Source: Elusimicrobiales bacterium (GTDB lineage: Bacteria; Elusimicrobiota; Elusimicrobia; Elusimicrobiales; UBA9959). From it: DNA of 64,000 bases. Positions 1 to 9,061 of the stretch are shown here, piece after piece. A program made the position numbers and the translations under genes. Location of the stretch: the NCBI GenBank assembly GCA_028713125.1, contig JAQTOU010000007.1:62001-126000 (forward strand), written 5' to 3'. Position 1 is the first letter of the stretch. Each line of letters begins with the position of its first letter. The notes under the pieces are model-generated. The model did no database searches. It was not told the origin of the DNA and was given only the letters and a program-made list of their open reading frames with translations.

Positions 1-1
1 G

Positions 2-67
2 CCGGCAGCGGCCAAGGCGGGCCGGGGCTGGCTGGCTAAGCTTTTCAATTTCAATAAGGCATCGTAA
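2..67 (+). CDS. C-terminal end of an unidentified CDS truncated by the window edge (...PAAAKAGRGWLAKLFNFNKAS*)
   Basis: Open frame from base 2 to TAA 65-67 just upstream of ftsI; too short to assign a family. Confidence 0.35.
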   Translation, partial: PAAAKAGRGWLAKLFNFNKAS

Positions 68-178
68 AGCCGCCGCCTCCGCCGGGAGAGTACATGGCGG
101 ATACAAACAACCTCAGGAATCTGTTCGACAGAATCCCCGTCCACGGGGAATCCGGCTTCGCCCGGGTGGCAGCCGTTC

Positions 179-1870
179 ATGATAGCTCAAACCTTAAAAA
201 AAAGAATACAGATCTGCGCCGGTATAGCCGCGCTTCCGGCCTTTCTGATCTGCGCCAGGCTGTTCTGGCTTCAGACTTTTCGTCACGAAAATCTTTCCGC
301 TACCGCTTCTAAGGAGTTCAACAGGACCGTATCCGAAATAGGGCCCCGGGGCCGCGTCTTCGGCGCCTCCGGCGACCTGCTGGCCGAGTCGATAATGGCC
401 TGGGACGCCGGGCTTTTCAAGAAAGACATGAACGAGCCCGCCCGGGCCGTCGCCGACCTTGCCCGCATACTTTCATTGCCTCCTTCTTTCCGGGAAAAAT
501 TCCGGAAAGCCAAAAATTTCGTCCCGCTGAAAAGGGGCCTGGACAGACAGACTTACGAGCGCGTCAAAGCCCTTAACCTGAAAGGCGTGGTCCTGGACCC
601 GGTGCAGAGCCGCTATTACCCTTCCGGAGATCTCGCCAGGAGCATAATAGGCGTTACCCGCGAAGATAAGGGGCTCACCGGGATAGAACTTCTTTACGAC
701 AAGGTCCTCAGCGGCCGCGTCAGCAGGCGCGAGGTGGTGCGCGACGCCTCCGGCCGCGTGATCTTCCAGGCCAAAGAAGAGGAGTCCCGGCCCCGGGACC
801 TGCATCTTACCATCGACAAGAACATCCAGTATTTCGCCCAGGAGGCCTTGCGCAAAGCGGTGGAGAAGAGCCGGGCGGACCTTGGCATGGCATTAGTGCA
901 GGACCCCCGGAGCGGGCGTATCCTGGCAATGACCTCCTGGCCCCTGGACCTGGAAAAGATAGAGTCGGTCGAGTGGGTCTACGAGCCCGGCTCCACCTTT
1001 AAATCCGTGACCCTGGCCGCCGCGCTTGAAAAAGGCATCGTAAGCGAGAACTCCACGTTCTTCTGCGAGAACGGGGCCTGGGCCTTCAACAGCAAGGTAA
1101 CCCTGCATGACCACGAGCCCGAACAGACGCTCACTCTTTCCGGGGTAATAGAGCGTTCATCCAACATCGGCACCGCCAAGATAGGCCTCAAGCTCGGCGT
1201 CAAGGATTTTTATCTTTACACCAAAGCCTTCGGCTTCGGGGCGAAGTCGGGGCTTGGCTTCGTCGGGGAATCCGCAGGCATCCTGCGGCCGCTGGAGCGC
1301 TTCAAGCAGATAGACCTGGCCGTGGGCTCTTACGGGCACGGCATCGGCGCCACGCCGCTCCAGGTGATAAACGCCTATTCCGCCATCGCGAACGGCGGCA
1401 GGCTTTACGAGCCGCGCCTGGTGGAGAAGATAACCGAATTCGAGGGGGAGGAAGTGTTCAAGAGCGAGCCGGCCGTGATCAGGCAGGTCATCAGCCCGGG
1501 CATCTCCGGACGCGTCAAGGCGATACTCCGGGCCGTGGTGGTAAAAGGCACCGGCAAGCCGGCGGACGTACCGGGATATTCCATCGCGGGCAAGACGGGG
1601 ACTTCGGAGAAGATAGACCCGGTGACCGGCAAGTATCAGAAAGGCAAGAGCGTAGCCTCCTTCGCGGGCTTCTTCCCGGTGCCGGAGCCGCAATACACCA
1701 TCCTGGTGGTCCTGGATAACCCTAAAGGCCGGACCTACGGCGGAGAAACGGCCGCCCCGGCCTTCCGCGAAATAGCCGGGAAGATAATTAACCTCAGGGG
1801 CCTGAAACCGGATCTGCCGCTGCCCCGGCAGGGAAAGGAGCCGGAGGCCGCCCTTCCGGTGTCGGATTGA
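179..1870 (+). CDS. ftsI: Penicillin-binding protein / peptidoglycan transpeptidase (FtsI/PBP2 type)
   Basis: N-terminal TM; SxxK (EPGSTFKS), SxN (SSNIGTAK), KTG (AGKTGTSEK); followed by murE and murF. Exact start uncertain. Confidence 0.93.
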   Translation: MIAQTLKKRIQICAGIAALPAFLICARLFWLQTFRHENLSATASKEFNRTVSEIGPRGRVFGASGDLLAESIMAWDAGLFKKDMNEPARAVADLARILSLPPSFREKFRKAKNFVPLKRGLDRQTYERVKALNLKGVVLDPVQSRYYPSGDLARSIIGVTREDKGLTGIELLYDKVLSGRVSRREVVRDASGRVIFQAKEEESRPRDLHLTIDKNIQYFAQEALRKAVEKSRADLGMALVQDPRSGRILAMTSWPLDLEKIESVEWVYEPGSTFKSVTLAAALEKGIVSENSTFFCENGAWAFNSKVTLHDHEPEQTLTLSGVIERSSNIGTAKIGLKLGVKDFYLYTKAFGFGAKSGLGFVGESAGILRPLERFKQIDLAVGSYGHGIGATPLQVINAYSAIANGGRLYEPRLVEKITEFEGEEVFKSEPAVIRQVISPGISGRVKAILRAVVVKGTGKPADVPGYSIAGKTGTSEKIDPVTGKYQKGKSVASFAGFFPVPEPQYTILVVLDNPKGRTYGGETAAPAFREIAGKIINLRGLKPDLPLPRQGKEPEAALPVSD

Positions 1871-1928
1871 GCGAAAAAAGCCGGGCCCGGCTGTTCCGGA
1901 GCCGCCTCAAATTTTCTATCATTTAACG

Positions 1929-3422
1929 ATGAAGCTGTCCCGCATACTGGAGAATTCCGGAATAAAACATTCCGGGGCGGACCCTGACATAACCGCCGTC
2001 ATCAACGACTCCAGGCTGGCCGGGCCGGGCGCGCTTTTTTTCGCCCTTCCCGGCGCGAAGACGGACGGGGCGAACTTCATGCGCCAGGCGCTGGAGAAGG
2101 GCGCCTCCGCCGTGATCTCGGGCGTCGAAGCCCCGCCGGAACTGTGCGCCGCCTACCCTGCCGCCGTATTTTTCAAAGCAGTCGACCTGCCCGCGGCACT
2201 CTCGAAGACAGCTTCTAATTTTTACGGCCACCCGTCTTCCAGGCTCAAGGTTTTCGGAATAACAGGAACGAAGGGGAAGACCACCACCGCCTATTTGCTC
2301 GAGAGCATCCTGCGGCTGGCCGGCTCGAGGCCCGGCGTCATAGGGACCATCGATTACAGGGTGGACGGCCGCGTCCTTGCCCAGGCTTCGAACACCACGC
2401 CGCTGGCCCACACGCTTCAGGAGCTGCTGGCTAAAATGGTCGCGGCCGACGCTCTTACCGCCGTGCTTGAGATCTCCTCCCACGCCCTGGCGCTGGGCCG
2501 GGCGGACGACGTGGATCTGGACTGCGCCGTCTTCACCAATCTGCAGCGCGACCACCTTGATTTCCACAAGGACAGGGAAAGCTATTTTCAGGCGAAAGCC
2601 CGGCTCTTCGACCTGCTGGAGCGCTCGCCTAAGAACGAGAAATGCGCCGTGATCAACGCCGACGACGAGCGCGCCCCCTGGCTGATCAAACGCCTGAAGG
2701 GAAAAGTAAAGACCCTGACCTTCGGGATAGAGAACGGCGCCGATTTCAGGGCCGGCGGCGTGGAAGTGCTCGAGAGCATGACCCGCTTCACGCTGAAAGC
2801 CGGCGCGGAGGTCCTGCCCGTTAAACTTTCCCTGCTTGGCCGGCATAACATTTACAATGCGCTGGCGGCCATCGCCGCTGCCGCGGCAGGCGGGTACAAC
2901 CTGCGGGCCGCTATCGACGGCGTCGAGGCCCTGGCCAATGTGCCGGGCCGCCTCGAAAGGGTGGACCTGGGGCAGCCCTTCACCGTCTTCGTCGACTACG
3001 CCCACACCGACGCCGCCCTCGAGAACGTCCTTTCGAACCTCAGGCTGATGCCTCACGGCAGGATAATCACGGTATTCGGCTGCGGCGGCGACAGGGACCG
3101 GACCAAGCGCGGCCCGATGGGCGCGGTAAGCTGCTCGCTGAGCGACCTCGCCATAGTCACCAGCGACAACCCGCGCACCGAGGATCCTGCGCAGATCTTC
3201 TCAGATATAGAAAAAGGCATAGCCGGGAAATTCGCTAATTACGAAATTATCCCCGACCGGAAGACCGCGATAGCCAAAGCCGTGGCCGCCGCGGAAAAGG
3301 GCGACATAATACTTATCGCCGGGAAAGGCCATGAAACCTACCAGGTACTGAAGGACAGGACCATACACTTCAGCGACACCGAAGAAGCCGCCGCGGCGAT
3401 AAAGGAAAAGCAGGGCGCATGA
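1929..3422 (+). CDS. murE: UDP-N-acetylmuramoyl-tripeptide synthetase MurE (probably meso-DAP adding)
   Basis: GITGTKGKTTTAYLLESIL P-loop; DNPRTEDP motif, typical of DAP-adding MurE; 4-nt ATGA overlap with murF. Confidence 0.95.
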   Translation: MKLSRILENSGIKHSGADPDITAVINDSRLAGPGALFFALPGAKTDGANFMRQALEKGASAVISGVEAPPELCAAYPAAVFFKAVDLPAALSKTASNFYGHPSSRLKVFGITGTKGKTTTAYLLESILRLAGSRPGVIGTIDYRVDGRVLAQASNTTPLAHTLQELLAKMVAADALTAVLEISSHALALGRADDVDLDCAVFTNLQRDHLDFHKDRESYFQAKARLFDLLERSPKNEKCAVINADDERAPWLIKRLKGKVKTLTFGIENGADFRAGGVEVLESMTRFTLKAGAEVLPVKLSLLGRHNIYNALAAIAAAAAGGYNLRAAIDGVEALANVPGRLERVDLGQPFTVFVDYAHTDAALENVLSNLRLMPHGRIITVFGCGGDRDRTKRGPMGAVSCSLSDLAIVTSDNPRTEDPAQIFSDIEKGIAGKFANYEIIPDRKTAIAKAVAAAEKGDIILIAGKGHETYQVLKDRTIHFSDTEEAAAAIKEKQGA

Positions 3423-4762
3423 ACCTTCAAATTACACTCGGGCAGCTGGCGGAAGCGGTTAAAGGAAAGCTTGTAAAGGGCAAGCCCGAAACGCTTTTCA
3501 ACACATTTATCACCGATACGCGCAAGCAGAAGGCGGGGGATTTTTTCTGGGCCCTCAAAGGCGCCTCCTACGACGCGAACGACTTCCTGACCACGGCCCT
3601 GCCCGGCGCCGGCGGGTTCCTGGCCAGGGAAGACGCGCTGGCGGCCCTGAAAGACCTGCCGCCCTCGGTTGTGGCGGTCAAGGACACTCTTAAAGCTCTG
3701 CAGGACCTGGCCGCCTGGCACAGGCAGCGCTTCGAAATACCCCTTACGGCGATAACAGGCTCGAACGGCAAGAGCACCACCAAAGAGATGCTGAAGAGCA
3801 TTTTCTCGGCCGCCGGAGAGACCTGCTCTAACGCCGGGAACCTCAATAACCAGTTCGGCCTGCCGCTTTCGCTCCTTGAGCTTGCCCCAGCCCATAAGTT
3901 CGGGGTTTTCGAGCTGGGCGCTTCCCGGCGTGGCGACATAAAGGAGATAGGCGAAGTCGCGCGCCCCACCTGCGGGATAATAACCAATATCGGCCCGTCG
4001 CACCTTGAATATTTCGGCGACATGGAAACTATCTTCGAAACCAAGACGGAGCTCGCGGACTGCCTGGCGCCGGGGGGGGTACTCGTCTACAATTACGACG
4101 ACCAGTATCTTTCGCGCCTGAACGGGCGGAAGTTCCCGAAGCTCACTTTCGGCAGAAGCCCCGAGGCGGACCTGCGCATACTTGAAGGGGAACGCCTGAA
4201 GCTGGAGTATGACGGCCGGATACATGAGATCGACCTGCCGCACGCCGGCGGACATAACTATTACAATGCGGCCGCGGCCGCCGGGGCCGCTTTAGCGGCC
4301 GGGCTGGACTTCACCGCCATACGCAAAGGACTTGAGAGCTACACCCCCCCGCCTATGCGCCTGCAGGAGCTTAAAATAAAAGGCGCGACGGTCATACTGG
4401 ACGCCTACAATTCTAACCCGCAGTCAGTCGGTTCGGCTCTTAAGGCGATGCTTGGGAAGCCCAGGCCGCTTTACCTGATGCTTGGGGACATGAAGGAACT
4501 CGGCAAGCATTCAGCGCACTACCACACTGACCTCGGCGCGGCGCTGGCCCATATGGGCGCGGAGAAGGTCTTCCTGGCCGGGCCGGAAATGAAGGCCGCC
4601 GCCGGAGCTTACTGCAGGGCCGGGGGAAGCAGCATGGAATACGGGGAAAGCCTTGAAGACTGGCTGCCCGAGGCGCGCGAACTCATCTCCGCGGGAAAAG
4701 GCTCTTTCCTTATAAAAGCCTCCCGCTCGATGAAATTTGAAAGAATAGTAGAAGGCCTGTAG
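3419..4762 (+). CDS. murF: UDP-N-acetylmuramoyl-tripeptide--D-alanyl-D-alanine ligase MurF
   Basis: ITGSNGKSTTKEML...GNLNNQFGLPLSLLEL motif; position after murE. Confidence 0.95.
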   Translation: MNLQITLGQLAEAVKGKLVKGKPETLFNTFITDTRKQKAGDFFWALKGASYDANDFLTTALPGAGGFLAREDALAALKDLPPSVVAVKDTLKALQDLAAWHRQRFEIPLTAITGSNGKSTTKEMLKSIFSAAGETCSNAGNLNNQFGLPLSLLELAPAHKFGVFELGASRRGDIKEIGEVARPTCGIITNIGPSHLEYFGDMETIFETKTELADCLAPGGVLVYNYDDQYLSRLNGRKFPKLTFGRSPEADLRILEGERLKLEYDGRIHEIDLPHAGGHNYYNAAAAAGAALAAGLDFTAIRKGLESYTPPPMRLQELKIKGATVILDAYNSNPQSVGSALKAMLGKPRPLYLMLGDMKELGKHSAHYHTDLGAALAHMGAEKVFLAGPEMKAAAGAYCRAGGSSMEYGESLEDWLPEARELISAGKGSFLIKASRSMKFERIVEGL

Positions 4763-4791
4763 TTTTACATCCCGCTTATAAATCCCGAACT

Positions 4792-6447
4792 ATGCTCATA
4801 CCTAAATTATTTGACACTCTTAAGGATTATTCCGCCGAGAAATTCTCGAAAGACGCAACCGCCGGGCTCATCGTAGGCATAGTCTCCCTGCCGCTGGCCA
4901 TAGCTTTCGCCATAGCCTCCGGGGCCACTCCCGACAAGGGGCTCTACACCGCCATCATCGCCGGGTTCATCATCTCCGCCTTCGGCGGCAGCCGCGTCCA
5001 GATAGGCGGGCCCACCGGGGCCTTCGTCATCATCGTCTACCGCATTATCCAGCAGTACGGCTATAACGGCCTGCTCCTCTCCACGATAATAGCCGGGATC
5101 ATACTGGTGATCTTCGGCCTTTGCCAGTTGGGCTCCATAATAAAATTTATACCGTACTCCGTCATCACCGGCTTTACTTTCGGCATCGCCGTCCTTATTT
5201 TTATAGGGCAGATACCGGACTTCATGGGGCTGGCGCTCACTAATTTGCCCGCCGACGCGATCGAGAAAATGAGCATGATGGGCAGAAACCTGGACAAGTT
5301 CAACGTCTACGCCTTCGGCCTCGCCGCCTTCACCCTGCTGACCATCTGGCTGTCCGGTAAAGTGACCAAAAGGATCCCCGGCTCGCTGCTCGCCATCCTG
5401 CTGGCTTCGGCCGCCGCCTACTTCTTCGGTTTCCCTGTAGAAACGATCGGGTCCAGGTTCGGCCAGCTTCCGACCTCGCTTCCGCACCCGGCCCTGCCCG
5501 TCTTCGATTTTAACGCTATCAGGGGCCTGCTGAGCCCGGCCTTCACTATAGCGATGCTCGGGGCCATAGAGTCCCTGCTCTCCGCAGTGGTGGCCGACGG
5601 GATGATAGGCAGCCGCCACGATTCCAACATGGAACTGGTGGCGCAGGGCGCTGCGAATATAATCAGCCCGCTTTTCGGCGGGCTTCCGGCCACCGGCGCG
5701 ATCGCCCGCACCGCGACGAACATAAAGAACGGCGGGCGCACCCCGGTCGCCGGCCTGATAAGCTCGTTTACCCTGCTCATGATAGTCCTGCTGCTGGGCG
5801 GCCTCGTGAGCCACATCCCGCTGGCCTGCCTGGCCGGGATACTGATGTCCGTAGCCTATCACATGAGCGAATGGCGCTCCGTACTTGCGACTGTCCGACT
5901 CTCGAGGGGGGCCGCGGCCGTAACCCTCGTCACCCTGGGGCTGACCATTCTTGTAAACCTCACCGTCGCCATAGAGATAGGCATGATACTCGCCACCATG
6001 GCCTTCATCAGAGGAATGAGCGCGGCCAGCAATGTCAAGATGATAAAGGCCCTCCAGGCGGAGGACGGGGGCGCGGAAACGGACTTTGACGAGGACGAAA
6101 AATTCTCCGCGCTCCTGCCGGAGAAAGCCATGCTTTACGAGATCAGCGGACCGATGTTCTTCGGCGCTATTTATAAATTCAAAGAGGCCCTTGAGGAAAT
6201 AAGCCGCCCGCCGGCAGTGATCATCCTAAAGCTGACGCATGTCCCGTTCATAGACAGCACGGGCGTTAACGCGCTGAAAGAGGCCTTAAAAATTTTCGCG
6301 CGCTCCGGCACCAAATTCATTTTCTGCGGAGTTCAGCCCCAGGTAATGACCCGGCTTCTGCAGGGAGGGATCTCCGAAACCGTAGGCAGGGAAAGTTTTT
6401 ATAAAGAGCTGAAAACGGCCGTTGACCATGCCCGCAAGCTTTGCTGA
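4792..6447 (+). CDS. SulP family anion/sulfate permease with C-terminal STAS domain
   Basis: DATAGLIVGIVSLPLAIAFAIASG...PDKGLYTAIIAGF signature; STAS-like C-terminus with HVPFIDSTGVNAL. Confidence 0.93.
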   Translation: MLIPKLFDTLKDYSAEKFSKDATAGLIVGIVSLPLAIAFAIASGATPDKGLYTAIIAGFIISAFGGSRVQIGGPTGAFVIIVYRIIQQYGYNGLLLSTIIAGIILVIFGLCQLGSIIKFIPYSVITGFTFGIAVLIFIGQIPDFMGLALTNLPADAIEKMSMMGRNLDKFNVYAFGLAAFTLLTIWLSGKVTKRIPGSLLAILLASAAAYFFGFPVETIGSRFGQLPTSLPHPALPVFDFNAIRGLLSPAFTIAMLGAIESLLSAVVADGMIGSRHDSNMELVAQGAANIISPLFGGLPATGAIARTATNIKNGGRTPVAGLISSFTLLMIVLLLGGLVSHIPLACLAGILMSVAYHMSEWRSVLATVRLSRGAAAVTLVTLGLTILVNLTVAIEIGMILATMAFIRGMSAASNVKMIKALQAEDGGAETDFDEDEKFSALLPEKAMLYEISGPMFFGAIYKFKEALEEISRPPAVIILKLTHVPFIDSTGVNALKEALKIFARSGTKFIFCGVQPQVMTRLLQGGISETVGRESFYKELKTAVDHARKLC

Positions 6448-6496
6448 AGCGCGGCCGACCGGCATCGCTGCGGTCCGTATCACAGAGGGGGAATAA

Positions 6497-7414
6497 ATGA
6501 AAGCGCTCTTCTTTTGCCTCATTTTAGGTTCGACACAGGGCGCTCACCTTTATGCCCAGGACCTGAGATGCGTCACCCGCTACAGGAACTCTATGGCCGG
6601 CCTGGTAGCCTATACCGACTGCGGCAGCCCGGATGAGATAGCTCCGTATTCCGACGGGATCTCCTGGTTCTACAATATGAGCAGGGTGGACAGGTTCTTT
6701 AAGCAGAAGATCTCCGGAAGCCCGGCCCCCGCGGGGAAAACGGCGCCCGCCGAGCTGAACCCGCAGAAAGCCAACCTTAACGTTCTGCAGCTGGAAACCA
6801 GCGAATTTTTCGTCTACTCCTCCAGCGGGCAGCAAAAAGCCCTTATCGACGCCTACTACAGCGCGATGACCGCGCCCGTGCATCTCGCCGCCAAGACCTC
6901 TCCGGAAGGCAAGGCTGAATTACGCCGCAACCTGGACCAGATGATCCCGAACCTAGCGGCGCTTAAGGACCTGCTTAAAGCCGCGCTGGCCTACGAGAGC
7001 TTAAGCTGGGGCATGTCTCCAGAGGAGTTTAAAAAGAGCGCAGCGGCCGTTACGGAGATCTCTCCGGGACGCTACTGGCTTTCGTCCGAGATCGGCGGCG
7101 TGCACGCCCTGTCGGAATTCCGTTTCCTGGACGGCAGGCTTGTTTCGGCGTGCCTGTCCTTCCCGCCTCCGGGCCTGGCCCAGGCAGAACTGGAGCAGCT
7201 CCGGCTCCTGGTAAGCGAGATCTATTCCTGGCCGGAGAGCTGCGCGAGCGACGGCGAGGCGAACAACTTAACCTGCGTATGGAAAGCCGCGGATACCGAC
7301 ATCGACACCTCCCTGGTAAAGAGAGGCGGCGCGGAAGAGGTCGCTATCACTCTCACCTCACGGAAACTTCTGGACGAGCTTTCCAAAAGCAAAAAAACAG
7401 CCGGCGGCCAGTGA
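6497..7414 (+). CDS. Hypothetical secreted protein
   Basis: ORF with signal-peptide-like N-terminus MKALFFCLILGSTQGAHLYAQ and an RBS (agaggggga). Confidence 0.7.
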   Translation: MKALFFCLILGSTQGAHLYAQDLRCVTRYRNSMAGLVAYTDCGSPDEIAPYSDGISWFYNMSRVDRFFKQKISGSPAPAGKTAPAELNPQKANLNVLQLETSEFFVYSSSGQQKALIDAYYSAMTAPVHLAAKTSPEGKAELRRNLDQMIPNLAALKDLLKAALAYESLSWGMSPEEFKKSAAAVTEISPGRYWLSSEIGGVHALSEFRFLDGRLVSACLSFPPPGLAQAELEQLRLLVSEIYSWPESCASDGEANNLTCVWKAADTDIDTSLVKRGGAEEVAITLTSRKLLDELSKSKKTAGGQ

Positions 7415-7484
7415 CGCCGCGGACGCTTTTATCGCCTGCCACCGGCCGTAAGGATTCTACTGTCAAAATGAGCGCATAAAACGA

Positions 7485-7490
7485 TATAAT
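7485..7490 (+). promoter_or_regulatory. Candidate -10 element (TATAAT) upstream of the APC permease gene
   Basis: Exact TATAAT about 34 nt before ATG 7524; the -35 is weak. Confidence 0.4.
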
Positions 7491-7523
7491 TAGTCCTTAA
7501 TTGCATATTGCAGGGAGCCCAAA

Positions 7524-9050
7524 ATGAAACATATCTTCGCAAGAAAATCCCTTAAAAAACTTTTAGACGAGATGAAGGACGACAACCGCCTTAAAAGGGT
7601 GCTCGGACCTGTCACGCTGACCTCTCTCGGCGTAGGCGCGATAATCGGCGCCGGCATTTTCGTAGCTACGGGCGCGGCGGCGAAGGGCGTCGCGGGCCCT
7701 GCCCTGATGGTCTCCTACGCGCTGGCCGGCATCACCTGCATCTTCGCGGCGCTGTGCTACGCTGAATTCGCCTCGATGGCGCCGGTGGCCGGCTCGGCTT
7801 ACACCTACGCCTACACCACCATGGGCGAGCTGTTCGCCTGGATAATCGGCTGGGACCTCGTCCTCGAATACGCCGTAGGTTCCGCGACGGTAGCCAACGG
7901 CTGGTCCGGCTATTTCCAGAGCGTCATGGCCAAGTTCGGCCTGGCCCTTCCGGAGTACCTTCAGAAAGCGCATTTCGCCTACGACAACGGCCATTTCGTG
8001 GTCACCAATTCCTGGGTAAACCTGCCGGCTATCTGCGTCGTGATCTGCGTCAGCCTTATCCTGATAAAGGGCATCAGCGAAAGCGCCAAATTCAACGCCG
8101 CGATGGTATTTCTCAAGCTGGCGGCCGTGCTCTTTGTCATCTGCGTCGGGGCTTTCTACATCCACCCCGCGAACTATACTCCGTTCGCTCCTTTCGGCTG
8201 GACCGGGATAGGCTTTTTCGGCAAACACATGTTCGGCCAGATGAACGCCGGCGGCGACCCGATCGGGATGATAGCGGGCTCGGCGATAATCTTCTTTGCC
8301 TACATCGGCTTCGACTCGGTCTCCACTCACGCCGAGGAGGCGATCAATCCCAAAAGGGACATCCCGATAGGAATAATAGCTTCCCTCGTCATCTGCACCG
8401 TGCTCTATATCGCCGTAGTCGGAGTCCTGACCGGCATGGTCCCGTTCGCCCAGCTCAGCAAGGACGCGGCGGTCGCCGACGCCTTCAAGCAGGCCGGCCT
8501 CCCCTGGGCCGAGTTCATCATAGCGGCGGCCGGCGTAGCCGGCATCACCTCGGTGCTCCTCGTCATGATGCTCAGCGGCCCCCGCGTCTTCCTGGCGATG
8601 GCGCGCGACGGGCTGATCCCGGCCAAGTTCTTCGCGGACGTGCACCCGAAATTCCGCACCCCCTGGAAAAGCACCATGGCCATAGGGGTTTTTGTCTGCA
8701 TCCTGGCCGGCCTGCTGCCCATCGACGCCCTCCTGCACCTCACGAATATCGGCACGCTTTTCGCCTTCGTTATGGTCTGCGCCGCGGTTCTTATAATGAG
8801 GAAGATAGACCCGCACATAGAAAGGCCTTTCCGCTGCCCCTGGGTTCCGCTGATCCCTATGCTCGGGATCGCGACCTGCCTCCTTCTGATGACCTCCCTG
8901 CCCGCCGCGAACTGGTGGCGGCTTTTCGTCTGGCTCGCTCTCGGCCTGGTGATCTACTTCGCCTACAGCCGCAAGCACAGCTTCCTCGGCAGGGAACTCC
9001 GGGGGGAGAAAATTACCGACAGACCGGTGATACACGTCGAGGGGCATTAA
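7524..9050 (+). CDS. APC superfamily amino acid permease (cationic amino acid transporter-like)
   Basis: LGVGAIIGAGIFVATGAAAKGVAGPALMVSYALAG signature; ~12 TM pattern. Confidence 0.92.
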   Translation: MKHIFARKSLKKLLDEMKDDNRLKRVLGPVTLTSLGVGAIIGAGIFVATGAAAKGVAGPALMVSYALAGITCIFAALCYAEFASMAPVAGSAYTYAYTTMGELFAWIIGWDLVLEYAVGSATVANGWSGYFQSVMAKFGLALPEYLQKAHFAYDNGHFVVTNSWVNLPAICVVICVSLILIKGISESAKFNAAMVFLKLAAVLFVICVGAFYIHPANYTPFAPFGWTGIGFFGKHMFGQMNAGGDPIGMIAGSAIIFFAYIGFDSVSTHAEEAINPKRDIPIGIIASLVICTVLYIAVVGVLTGMVPFAQLSKDAAVADAFKQAGLPWAEFIIAAAGVAGITSVLLVMMLSGPRVFLAMARDGLIPAKFFADVHPKFRTPWKSTMAIGVFVCILAGLLPIDALLHLTNIGTLFAFVMVCAAVLIMRKIDPHIERPFRCPWVPLIPMLGIATCLLLMTSLPAANWWRLFVWLALGLVIYFAYSRKHSFLGRELRGEKITDRPVIHVEGH

Positions 9051-9061
9051 TAAGCGGACCC

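Noticed and set aside
94-312. 72-aa ORF overlapping the ftsI start
   Set aside because: Has a plausible RBS but runs into ftsI in another frame and has no recognisable FtsL-like TM segment.
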